The notes under the pieces were generated by a model. The model searched no databases. It worked only from the letters and a program-made list of their open reading frames with translations, and was not told the DNA's origin. The position numbers were made by a program, and so were the translations under genes. From Flavobacteriales bacterium UBA3364 (GTDB lineage Bacteria; Bacteroidota; Bacteroidia; Flavobacteriales_F; PHOS-HE28), in NCBI GenBank assembly GCA_002360495.1, contig DEQO01000071.1, positions 29,565 to 60,811 of the forward strand: a stretch of DNA of 31,247 nucleotides. The letters are read 5' to 3'. Positions 23,455 through 31,247 of the stretch are shown here, piece after piece. Numbering within the stretch: position 1 is the stretch's first letter; every line of letters starts with the position of its first letter.

Positions 23455-24255
23455 ATGGTCAGGACGTCTTCACACGCCCCTTCCGGAACCGGGCTGCGGC
23501 TGACATATGGGCACTGGCCCATGGTCCGTGCCGTGGCTTGGCGCAACGTGCGCCTGCGCTACAAGAGTTCTTTCCTGGGCTTCCTCTGGACCTTGCTGAA
23601 TCCCTTGCTCTTCCTATTGATCTTCCTTCTGATCTTCAGCGAAGCGTTCCCTCAGGTGGAGAATTATCCCGTCTTCGCATTGAGCGGCCTCATCTTCTGG
23701 TCCTTCTTCGCCACGACGAGCGCACATGTCATGGGAGCATTGGTGGAGAACGCAGCAGTGCTCCGATCGCTTGCCGTACCACCGCTGGTGTTCCCGCTTG
23801 CACAATTGCTGGCGGGCCTGTTCAATCTTCTCATGTCCTTCATACCGTTCGCGGTGATCCTGCATCTGTTCGGTCGTATCCCGCATTCCACGGACCTGTT
23901 GGTGTTGCCGATCGTACTCTGCTTCGGGACCTTTATTCTCGGTGTTTCGCTGGCATTGTCAGCGCTCAACGTCTATTTCCGTGACATCGGTTTGCTGTGG
24001 AATGCGTTGCTGCCAGCGTTCTTCTACATCACGCCGATCGCCTATCCTGCGGATCTTGTCCCCGAACGCATGCGTTGGATCGCGGAAGTGAACCCGCTCT
24101 ACCATTACATCGCGGCTTTCCGGGAAGTGCTGTACTACGGCCGCGTACCGTCCCCGGATCAATGGGTCGTCATTGCTGGTCTCGCTGTGCTGGCGAGCAC
24201 GATCGGCTGGGTACTGTATCGTGCCTTGCGGCCTGGTTTCATTGCGAACTACTGA
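23455..24255 (+). CDS. ABC-2 polysaccharide export permease (Wzm-like)
   Basis: The ATG at 23455 gives 266 aa; a GTG at 23446 is an alternative start. The conserved N-terminal amphipathic region VAWRNVRLRYKSSFLGFLWT and LLNPLLFLLIFLLIFS are typical of polysaccharide, teichoic-acid and O-antigen ABC permeases. Six hydrophobic segments follow, with LNVYFRDIGLLWNALLPAFF, YITPIAYPADLVPERMRW and NPLYHYIAAFREVLYYGR in the expected order. Paired with the following ATPase (3-nt gap), it moves a lipid-linked glycan across the inner membrane. It is the first gene of a three-gene operon ending in the multi-domain GT2. Confidence 0.92.
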   Translation: MVRTSSHAPSGTGLRLTYGHWPMVRAVAWRNVRLRYKSSFLGFLWTLLNPLLFLLIFLLIFSEAFPQVENYPVFALSGLIFWSFFATTSAHVMGALVENAAVLRSLAVPPLVFPLAQLLAGLFNLLMSFIPFAVILHLFGRIPHSTDLLVLPIVLCFGTFILGVSLALSALNVYFRDIGLLWNALLPAFFYITPIAYPADLVPERMRWIAEVNPLYHYIAAFREVLYYGRVPSPDQWVVIAGLAVLASTIGWVLYRALRPGFIANY

Positions 24256-24258
24256 ACC

Positions 24259-25011
24259 ATGCAGAGCGACCGGCCGATGATAGAATTGGGCTCCGTGCGG
24301 GTGGATTACCTGGTCCAGCGGCATGGCATCAGGTCCATCAAGGCCTATCTCACCTCGTTCGGATCGAAGCGATTGTTGGAGCGAAAACGCATCCTGCACG
24401 ATGTCGATCTCGAGATCAGGGCCGGGGAGTGCTTCGGCATCATCGGACGCAATGGTTCCGGGAAGAGCACACTGCTCCGGTTGTTGGCCGGGATCGTCGA
24501 GCCTACATCAGGGACCTGCCGGGTACACGGTCATGTTGCACCGATGCTCGCCTTGGGCGTGGGACTGGAACCCGAGTTGAGCGGTTGGGAGAACGTGCGC
24601 CTCTGTCGCATGTTGATGGGACACGATAGGGGCGATATGGATCGGGTGAATGCTTACGTCCGGTCGTTCGCAGGTCTTTCGGATGCCGATCTGGAGATGC
24701 AGACGAAGCGTTATTCGACGGGCATGATGGCACGCCTCGGTTTTGCGATCGCCACGGCCACGGACCCGGATATCCTCTTGATCGACGAAGTCCTTGCCGT
24801 CGGTGATGTGGCTTTCCAGCAACAGTGCTATCGTCGGATCGCGGAATTGAAGGAAGGTGGATGCACGATCGTATTCGTGACGCACTTCCTGAGCGAGATC
24901 CAACGTATTTGCGATCGTGCGGCGTGCATGGAAGATGGCACTGTCGTCAAGATCGGCAGCACGCACGAGGTGGGGCTCCACTACCACGGACTACTGGGGA
25001 TCACATCATGA
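24259..25011 (+). CDS. ABC polysaccharide export ATP-binding protein (Wzt-like, short form)
   Basis: A 250-aa ATPase with Walker A GRNGSGKST at 63-71, signature YSTGMMARL, Walker B DILLIDEVLAVGD and H-loop VTHFLSEI, plus the long N-terminal lead-in (IRSIKAYLTSFGSKRLLERK) typical of Wzt/TagH-type exporters. It ends soon after the nucleotide-binding domain, without the C-terminal carbohydrate-binding domain that reads chain-end modifications in some Wzt proteins. Export is therefore probably coupled to synthesis in another way (inference). The gene overlaps the GT2 start by 4 nt (ATGA). Confidence 0.93.
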   Translation: MQSDRPMIELGSVRVDYLVQRHGIRSIKAYLTSFGSKRLLERKRILHDVDLEIRAGECFGIIGRNGSGKSTLLRLLAGIVEPTSGTCRVHGHVAPMLALGVGLEPELSGWENVRLCRMLMGHDRGDMDRVNAYVRSFAGLSDADLEMQTKRYSTGMMARLGFAIATATDPDILLIDEVLAVGDVAFQQQCYRRIAELKEGGCTIVFVTHFLSEIQRICDRAACMEDGTVVKIGSTHEVGLHYHGLLGITS

Positions 25012-28000
25012 GCACGAAGACCGGTGACCTTGGTGGCCTGCTTGATGTGGTCATACCGTGCTACAACGACGGCATGTACCTGGAGGAGGCGATCGAAAGC
25101 CTGGCCGCATATCCTGAACGGAGCGCCCGCGTCGTCGTGGTGAACGATGGCTCAACGGAGGAGGCCACGCACGTGGTGTTGCAACGCTGCCGTGCACGAG
25201 GGATGGAGGTCCTTGACCGGCCGAACGGTGGCCTGGCCGCTGCCCGCAATGCTGGTTGGAGAGCGGGCCGTGCCCCCTTCGTGCTCTTTCTCGATGCGGA
25301 CAACAAGATGGAGCCCGGGTTCCTTGCCGCAGCCATCGAGGCCATGATGGGTGACGAGGGGATCGCTGTAGTGCATGGCGATCGCCAGGAGTTCGGGCTG
25401 CGGAACGGTCGTGTGGCACAGCCCGTCCCGACACTGGTCGAGGAGTTGGTCGGCAATCGGATCGATGCCTGCGCCGTGGTGCGCCGTACAGTACTCGAAG
25501 CAACCGGTGGCTTCGATGGATCGATGCGCTCGGGATACGAGGATTGGGAGTTCTGGATACGGCTCATGGCAGCAGGGAAGCGATTCCACCATCTTCCGAT
25601 GGTCGCTTTCCATTACCGCGTTCGTGAAGGCTCTTTGGTAAGCCGGGTGCGGAACCCTGACGTGCGGGCCGGAATTGTCCGGCACATCGTATCCAAGCAC
25701 CACCCCACCTACGAGCAGTACGCGCCCGAAGTGATCGCCAGGTTGCATTCCATACAGGCCTCCGACCAGGGCAGATCGATCGACCTGGAACAACGGTTGG
25801 TTTCCCGGGATACGGAACTGGCCGCATTGAAGGACCGAACGGTGGCACTGGAGGCGGCGGTGGACCGGATGAAGGCCGAACAGGCTGCCTCCGAAGTGGC
25901 TTTGGATCGTGAACGCCACGGTCACCGGCAGACCTTGGAGGAGATGCACCAGCGTTGGCGAGCCTCGAAGGAAGCACTCGAAGCTGGCGAGGCGGTCGCA
26001 GAGGGGATACGGCGCGAGTTGGTGCGCGCCAGGAAGGAGAACGATGCGCTGGTGACCGAAGCCCACCGCGTGACGGGTGAGGCGGACAAACTGATGCAGG
26101 CGCTGAACGTTCATCGGGAGCACGCCCGAGCGTTGCAGGCCCTGATCGGTCAATACGAAGAGCGGATCAAGGCGATCGAGAGCAGTAAGCTGTGGAGACT
26201 GAGGAGGGGATACAACAAGATGCGGGCGTTGTTGCGGACATCGAGCGGTTCGTCGCGCACCGGTTTCCGATGGTTGAAGCGTATCGCGTTCCTCGTGTCA
26301 CAGAAAGGACGGCGCATCGTCCGACGGTTCCTGGCCAAGGTCTTCCGGGCGCTGTACCTCATGGCAGAGGAACAACCTGTACGGATCCTTGTTGGGAACG
26401 AGGAGTTGCAGGCTGCGCTGGTGCATCACGACGATCCCTATCACCAGTGGATGATGCGACACTTCCCCCGGGCATCGGACCTGTTGGACCAGAAGGAACA
26501 GTTGGCGTTGTTCACGCTCAAGCCGTTGATCAGCGTGGTGATGCCCGTGTACGATCCACCGGTCAAGTTGCTCGATGCCGCCATACGATCCGTCATCGAC
26601 CAGTCCTATCCTCATTGGGAGTTGTGCATCGCCGATGACCGCTCCCCGAACGCCGAGGTGCGGAGGAGTTTGGAGCGTTGGATGAAGGCCGATGCACGGA
26701 TCAAGGTGGTTTTCCGCAGGGAGAACGGCCACATCAGCAAGGCGAGCAACAGCGCGCTGGAATTGGTGGAAGGCGAATTCACGGCCTTCATGGACCATGA
26801 CGACCTGCTCTCCCCCGATGCCTTGTTCCATATCGCCACACGTATCAATCGGAAACCGGCAACGGATATCCTGTACACCGATGAGGACAAGGTGGACGAG
26901 AAGGGCTTGCATTCGGATGCTCATTTCAAGCCGCAATGGTGTCCGGACCATCTGTTGTCACGCAACTACTTCGGGCATTTGGTGGTCATCCGTTCCGCAC
27001 TGGTCAAGGTGATCGGCGGATTTCGGGAAGGGTTCGAAGGAAGCCAGGACTATGATCTCGTACTGCGGGCCACGGAACGTACCACGGCCATTGAGCACAT
27101 TCCACGCGTGCTCTACCATTGGCGGATCCATGCGGCCAGTTCAGCGTTGAGCGAGGATGTCAAACCCTACGCGTATGTCGCTGGCCGGAAGTCCCTTACG
27201 GAAGCGCTGGAACGTCGCGGGGAGGCCGCCGAAGTCGGTTTCCTGCATGGATACCGCGGGTACCGGATCGATTTCAAGAAGCCGTTGATCGGCCGGGTGA
27301 GCGTGATCATCCCCACGAAGGATAAGACGGATGTCCTGGCCACCTGTGTGCATTCCATCTTCAATAAGACGGACCATGCAGACTTCGAGGTGATCGTGGT
27401 GAGCAACAACAGCAAGGATGCCGCCTTCTTCGCCTTCATGACGGAAATGGAACGTTTGCAACCTGGACGGTTCAAATGGTACGCCCACGACATTCCGTTC
27501 AACTTCTCGGCCCTCATGAATTTCGGGACCTCGAAGGCCACTGGTGACCAGGTCCTGTTCCTGAACAACGATACGGAGGTGATCCACGGCGATTGGATGC
27601 GGATCATGCACAGTTGGTCGCAGCGGCCATCCATCGGTGCCGTGGGAGTGAAGCTGCTCTATCACAACGACACCATCCAGCACGCCGGTGTGATCATCGG
27701 TCTGGGCGGTGTTGCGGGACATACCTGGGTCGGGTATCACAAGGATGGTCCCGGCTACTTCAACTACATCAATACCGTGAACAACAACAGCGCCGTCACG
27801 GCAGCCTGCATGATGGTGGAGCGCTCGAAGCTTGAGCGTATCGGCGGATGGGAGGAGCTGTTCACTGTGGAGTACAACGATGTGGACCTCTGCCTGCGTT
27901 TACGGGAAGCCGGATTCAACAACGTCTACGTTCCGGATGTATCGCTCTACCATTTCGAGTCCTTGACGCGCGGACATCCGCACATGACCAAGGAAAGCTA

Positions 28001-28121
28001 CGAACGGCACCTACGCGAGGTGGGGCTCTTCAAGGAGCGCTGGTCGCACTATATCGCGGACGACCCTTGCTACAATCCCAACCTGTCGCGGGGGGTGCAC
28101 GATTTCCAACTAGCGGTCTAA
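25008..28121 (+). CDS. multi-domain glycosyltransferase with three GT2 (GT-A) domains and a coiled coil
   Basis: The ATG at 25008 gives 1037 aa; the open frame upstream is antiphase to the ATPase gene. GT2 domain 1 spans about 10-235 (VVIPCYNDGMYLEEAI, VVNDGS, FLDADN with D96/D98, SGYEDWEFWIRL). A charged coiled coil runs about 255-390 and ends in the SSKLWRLRRGYNKM motif seen after such helices. Domain 2 starts near 508 (ISVVMPVYDPP, CIADDRSPN, FMDHDDLLSPDA, GSQDYDLVLRA). Domain 3 starts near 765 (VSVIIPTKDKTDVLATCV, VVSNNSKD, FLNNDTEV, EYNDVDLCLRLREAGF). It may build a repeating unit with several linkages, the coil acting as ruler or oligomeriser (inference). Its TAA overlaps the convergent TAG. 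Confidence 0.92.
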   Translation: MSTKTGDLGGLLDVVIPCYNDGMYLEEAIESLAAYPERSARVVVVNDGSTEEATHVVLQRCRARGMEVLDRPNGGLAAARNAGWRAGRAPFVLFLDADNKMEPGFLAAAIEAMMGDEGIAVVHGDRQEFGLRNGRVAQPVPTLVEELVGNRIDACAVVRRTVLEATGGFDGSMRSGYEDWEFWIRLMAAGKRFHHLPMVAFHYRVREGSLVSRVRNPDVRAGIVRHIVSKHHPTYEQYAPEVIARLHSIQASDQGRSIDLEQRLVSRDTELAALKDRTVALEAAVDRMKAEQAASEVALDRERHGHRQTLEEMHQRWRASKEALEAGEAVAEGIRRELVRARKENDALVTEAHRVTGEADKLMQALNVHREHARALQALIGQYEERIKAIESSKLWRLRRGYNKMRALLRTSSGSSRTGFRWLKRIAFLVSQKGRRIVRRFLAKVFRALYLMAEEQPVRILVGNEELQAALVHHDDPYHQWMMRHFPRASDLLDQKEQLALFTLKPLISVVMPVYDPPVKLLDAAIRSVIDQSYPHWELCIADDRSPNAEVRRSLERWMKADARIKVVFRRENGHISKASNSALELVEGEFTAFMDHDDLLSPDALFHIATRINRKPATDILYTDEDKVDEKGLHSDAHFKPQWCPDHLLSRNYFGHLVVIRSALVKVIGGFREGFEGSQDYDLVLRATERTTAIEHIPRVLYHWRIHAASSALSEDVKPYAYVAGRKSLTEALERRGEAAEVGFLHGYRGYRIDFKKPLIGRVSVIIPTKDKTDVLATCVHSIFNKTDHADFEVIVVSNNSKDAAFFAFMTEMERLQPGRFKWYAHDIPFNFSALMNFGTSKATGDQVLFLNNDTEVIHGDWMRIMHSWSQRPSIGAVGVKLLYHNDTIQHAGVIIGLGGVAGHTWVGYHKDGPGYFNYINTVNNNSAVTAACMMVERSKLERIGGWEELFTVEYNDVDLCLRLREAGFNNVYVPDVSLYHFESLTRGHPHMTKESYERHLREVGLFKERWSHYIADDPCYNPNLSRGVHDFQLAV

Positions 28122-30511
28122 GGTGTACCGGGTAGGGCGGGGAGGGGCAGGTCATCCTGCAGGAGGTCCGACAGGTAGAATTCCATCACTTCGTGTACGA
28201 CCACATCCGGATGTTCCTCGGCCACGATCTGTGGGATGAAGACCGGCGTCCACACGTATGCGCTGCGGCTGAAGTGCTCGCTGACCGACGGTATCATATA
28301 GACCATGAACGAATCACGGAACATGAGAAGACGAGGGGCCTTGCTGCCTTTCACCTCCTTGACCACCGGAGGGTATTTGAGGAATCCGCTGTTGGCATAG
28401 GAACCGGGTGTTGCATCCTCGGCAGTGAGCGAGTCATGGGGTACGAGCAGCGGGGTCACCCGGGTGAACACATCGTTCAGGCCGATCAAGGTACCCAGAT
28501 CACCCTGGTCGTTGGTGTCCACATGCAGGTCGTAGCCTGAGTATGGCACTGCGGGTACTACTTCCGGGCGCTTTTCGCGGATCGCCTGGATCAAAGCCGC
28601 GTACCCGAACCAGGCACCCACCGGGTTCCAATGCGTGTCGGTGGTGTAGTACACATCGCCCATCGCACGGGCATCCTTCAGTTCTTTGCGCACATCGACG
28701 ATCCGCAGCTTTGTTCGCTCGGCAGCGAGATCGATCAAGCGGTCCAGGCAGGAAGGTCGGTCCAGGCGTTCTATCCGGGAGGGCAGTTTGTCGGGATAGA
28801 TGGCGGACTTTTCCGGTGGTACCATCAGTATGTAATCGATGCCCTGGGCAGCCAACCATTGCCTGCGCTGCTCCAGACGTAGTGCGATGGTGGTAAGCTG
28901 ATCTTCCGTCATGGTGCAGATCCCCTCGTATCGGGGAATGGCATCTTCCCGCATGTAGAACATCCATCCGTCCTTCCCGAACAAGGTGCGTTCGGGAAGA
29001 GGGGATGTGTTGAGCGCCTTGGCGATGAACAGCGAGTTCCATCGGAAGAGGAGCTGGCGCAACGCGAAATTCTCCTCGTAGTACGTGGTGAATTCCGCAG
29101 GATAGGTAAGGGTGCGGCTGATGGTGAACCCCGGCCGCTCGGCGAGAACGCGCTTTTCGGTGTTGCTCAAGCGGGGCTCCACCCCTGTGATGCCGGAGAT
29201 CATGGGAGCGGCGAGCACGAGTAAAAAGCAGATGATGATGCACCTATCGGTCCACGAGGTCCCGGGTGCCCCTGTCCAGCGGCTCAGTGAACGCGCACTT
29301 CCGAGAAGGAAGAACAAGGCACAGATCGCCGCGATCAGGACGGGCATCGGACCGTTCCCGTTACGGGCCCTCTGTGCGGCGAGAATTGGAGCAAGATCCT
29401 CATGGATCGTGAAGAAGGGGTCGTTGCCCTGTGTGATGACACGCAACCGTCCATCCTGGATCTCGACCTTCGCCACATGGCCGTTCGGTACCAAACGCTC
29501 CTTGAGCTCATCGGCAGGCCACGTGATGCTGCTCCTTCCCACGTTGATAGTGAGGCTGTCCAGCCATAACGTATCCTGGAACATGCCCGGATCGAAACGC
29601 AGGTAATGGAGGTCCGCACCGGAAGGGACCCGGAGTTTGACCAACTGCGCCTGTGGGTTTCCGGCTATGCTGTTCGCTACGTATGCGTTGCGTGTGAATC
29701 CATCCGGTTTTTCGGAATAGTAGATCTGGACGTCATCATCCTGCGGGAAACTGCCCGATACCACCAGATCGGTCGGGTACTCCACGAAGGTGATCTGGTC
29801 CAGCAGCGCACGCGTGAAGTAGAAGATCGCCATGGCGGCGAGGATCGCGATCGTGGACCCGATGATGGGGATGTTGGTCATCCACCGGGATCGGGCCATT
29901 GATCTCCAACGTATGCGGGATAAGAGGCTGACGAGAATTGCACATGCGATACCGGACAGGCACGCCAGAACGAACGGGGCGAGCACCGGGCGAGTCGTGT
30001 CCAGCACGGATCGGAGCAGGGGGGCGAGGTCCTCCTTGGTGGTGAGGAAGGGGTCCCGCTCTGTGCAGTGGATCACCACCGTATTCTCGCCAGGGATGGT
30101 ATGTAACGTATCCACATCATGGAGCACGGTGAAATGCTTTGCGATGTCGTCCGCGTTCCATGTCAGGCTGCGGTAAGGACCATCGAAGCGCACGGCGTGC
30201 AGGAGGATCGTGGTGCGACGATCGCCCGCATCCATTCGGATCCCGTGCAGTCGCTCCATGGCCGGGAACGCGAAGGTGATCTCCTGTTGATGGAGCGATG
30301 GCTGGACGGCTACGGAGGAGGACCATTCTGCGCCGTAACCATGACCCACCGTGTCGTAGAAGACCTGGTAGGTATCGCTCATCGATGTGGTGGCGGTCAA
30401 CGTGATCCGCACCCCCTGTTGGGCTTCGCGTGGGGCTTGCACCCGGTCCCAGACCAGGCCGAAGCAGGCTATCCCGAGAACGATGGGGGTTATCCGCTTC
30501 AGCCGTTCCAT
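28118..30511 (-). CDS. AlgJ/AlgX-like SGNH O-acetyltransferase with duplicated N-terminal extracytoplasmic domain
   Basis: The ATG at 30511 gives 797 aa. The C-terminal ~345 residues form an SGNH-like (AlgJ/DHHW) domain: ERTLFGKDGWMFYMREDAIP, ILMVPPEKSAIYPDKLP, D625-T-H627-W in TTDTHWNPVGAW and nucleophile S734 in MFRDSFM. The N-terminal half is unusual: TM helix (7-22), an extracytoplasmic beta-rich unit (35-170), two TMs (about 177-198 and 213-234), a second unit (245-380) and two more TMs (about 388-405 and 424-442). Both units end alike, RDPFLTTKEDLAPLL and NDPFFTIHEDLAPIL, showing internal duplication. It begins 2 nt after the MBOAT gene stops, so the pair is likely co-expressed and transfers acetyl groups onto the exported glycan. 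Confidence 0.85.
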   Translation of the reverse strand: MERLKRITPIVLGIACFGLVWDRVQAPREAQQGVRITLTATTSMSDTYQVFYDTVGHGYGAEWSSSVAVQPSLHQQEITFAFPAMERLHGIRMDAGDRRTTILLHAVRFDGPYRSLTWNADDIAKHFTVLHDVDTLHTIPGENTVVIHCTERDPFLTTKEDLAPLLRSVLDTTRPVLAPFVLACLSGIACAILVSLLSRIRWRSMARSRWMTNIPIIGSTIAILAAMAIFYFTRALLDQITFVEYPTDLVVSGSFPQDDDVQIYYSEKPDGFTRNAYVANSIAGNPQAQLVKLRVPSGADLHYLRFDPGMFQDTLWLDSLTINVGRSSITWPADELKERLVPNGHVAKVEIQDGRLRVITQGNDPFFTIHEDLAPILAAQRARNGNGPMPVLIAAICALFFLLGSARSLSRWTGAPGTSWTDRCIIICFLLVLAAPMISGITGVEPRLSNTEKRVLAERPGFTISRTLTYPAEFTTYYEENFALRQLLFRWNSLFIAKALNTSPLPERTLFGKDGWMFYMREDAIPRYEGICTMTEDQLTTIALRLEQRRQWLAAQGIDYILMVPPEKSAIYPDKLPSRIERLDRPSCLDRLIDLAAERTKLRIVDVRKELKDARAMGDVYYTTDTHWNPVGAWFGYAALIQAIREKRPEVVPAVPYSGYDLHVDTNDQGDLGTLIGLNDVFTRVTPLLVPHDSLTAEDATPGSYANSGFLKYPPVVKEVKGSKAPRLLMFRDSFMVYMIPSVSEHFSRSAYVWTPVFIPQIVAEEHPDVVVHEVMEFYLSDLLQDDLPLPALPGTP

Positions 30512-30513
30512 GT

Positions 30514-31247
30514 TCAGAAGCGGAAGTAGATGAATGGATCGTATGTGCTGCTTGCCATGTGCATGGCGCACAGCAGCAGGATGCCGACGTGTACGGTCAC
30601 ATCAAGCACCTCGTACGAACGGGCCGCGATCGACCGCATCGCCGGAGTCCATCCGGAGGCCCGTTCACGGATGCGGCCGAGCAGGGTCCGCAGCATCGGC
30701 GTGCTCGCGCAGGCACCGAGGATCAGCGCAAAGAGCACGTCGTTGCTCAGGTATACGGATGCGTAGAGATGGCCCGGGGCGGAGGCCATGCCGAAGAGAC
30801 TCCGCGCAAAGTTCAGGGCGAGATCCAGTGTTTCCGTGTGGAACAGCGCCCACGATAGGTTCCAGATCAATAAGGTGTACACCACGCCGAGCAAATAGGG
30901 CAGGCGTTTCAAGGTGCGTTCCAGACCGAGCCGTTCGAACACAAGGAACAACCCGTGGAAAAGGCCCCACAACAGGAAGTTCCAACTCGCACCATGCCAA
31001 AGACCGGTCAGCAGGAAAACAGCGACAAGGTTCCGGTAGGTGTTGAACGTACCACCACGGCTGCCGCCCAGGGGTATGTAAACGTAATCGCGGAACCAGG
31101 TGGTAAGGCTGATGTGCCAGCGTTGCCATAGCTCGCGGACGCTGCTGGCGATGTAGGGGAAGTTGAAGTTCTCCAGGAAGTGGAAACCGAACATCCGCCC
31201 CATGCCGATGGCCATATCGCTGTACCCCGAGAAATCGAAGTAGATCT
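30514..31247 (-). CDS. MBOAT-family O-acyltransferase, AlgI-like (N-terminus outside window)
   Basis: The open minus-strand frame continues to the window edge (IYFDFSGYSDMAIGMGRMFG) and ends at 30514, giving the C-terminal 243 residues. Diagnostic AlgI/MBOAT segments are NFNFPYIASSVRELWQRWHI, SLTTWFRDYVYIPLGG and LLTGLWHGASWNFLLWG, whose His is the expected catalytic residue. About five further hydrophobic segments follow. AlgI-type proteins pass acetyl groups across the inner membrane to a periplasmic SGNH partner, here the AlgJ-like gene 2 nt downstream. The internal Met at 31215 is not the true start. Confidence 0.94.
   Translation of the reverse strand, partial: IYFDFSGYSDMAIGMGRMFGFHFLENFNFPYIASSVRELWQRWHISLTTWFRDYVYIPLGGSRGGTFNTYRNLVAVFLLTGLWHGASWNFLLWGLFHGLFLVFERLGLERTLKRLPYLLGVVYTLLIWNLSWALFHTETLDLALNFARSLFGMASAPGHLYASVYLSNDVLFALILGACASTPMLRTLLGRIRERASGWTPAMRSIAARSYEVLDVTVHVGILLLCAMHMASSTYDPFIYFRF

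Noticed and set aside
24825..25007. Upstream extension of the three-domain GT2 protein
   Set aside because: It lies out of frame inside the ATPase gene; the ATG at 25008 gives a normal GT2 N-terminus and an ATGA coupling overlap.

Overview
The window looks like a chromosomal segment of a fairly GC-rich (by eye a little under 60% GC) member of the Bacteroidota, probably a Flavobacteriales-type lineage. Support comes from two secreted proteins with type IX secretion (T9SS) C-terminal sorting domains, a Bacteroidota-style promoter (TTG, 19 nt, TATGTTTG), weak or absent Shine-Dalgarno sequences, and a DnaE-type polymerase, DinB and S24-type regulator of the sort seen in Bacteroidota. No rRNA, tRNA, CRISPR array, transposase or integrase was recognised.

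Layout. 1-1391 (-): purple-acid-phosphatase-like secreted phosphoesterase, cut by the window edge. 1549-2670 (+): membrane-anchored metallo-beta-lactamase-fold hydrolase. 2732-5980 (+): DnaE-type (error-prone class) DNA polymerase III alpha subunit with two unusual in-frame insertions. 6007-10481 (-): two-gene ABC system, an ATPase and a large permease fused to an M1 peptidase domain. 10719-14436 (+): two tandem T9SS cargo proteins with beta-propeller-like repeats. 14441-16176 (-): accessory pair, an HNH endonuclease and a four-helix-bundle protein, surrounded by inverted repeats. 16303-17520 (-): DNA polymerase IV (DinB), with a vestigial copy of its own first ten codons just upstream. 17521-17934: repeat-rich intergenic region. 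17935-19994 (+): two tandem ORF6N-domain proteins and an XRE/S24 LexA-like self-cleaving regulator. 19991-31247: cell-surface polysaccharide locus with two minus-strand glycosyltransferase genes (one fused to an O-antigen-ligase-like membrane domain), a plus-strand ABC export operon (permease, ATPase, giant three-domain GT2 protein), and a minus-strand MBOAT/AlgJ-like O-acetylation pair.

How they may work together. The DnaE-type polymerase, DinB and the S24 regulator look like the parts of a damage-inducible mutagenesis module, split here by about 10 kb of unrelated genes; this grouping is inference from family knowledge. The polysaccharide genes form a coherent assembly, export and acetylation set. 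The strongest unexplained signals are the palindromic in-frame insertion in the polymerase, the 28-bp perfect inverted repeat built from ATGGAC units with a 10-bp period, the duplicated dinB 5' end, paired coding-region hairpins in the two ORF6N paralogs, a 13-bp direct repeat before the S24 regulator, and an acyltransferase with a duplicated extracytoplasmic domain.
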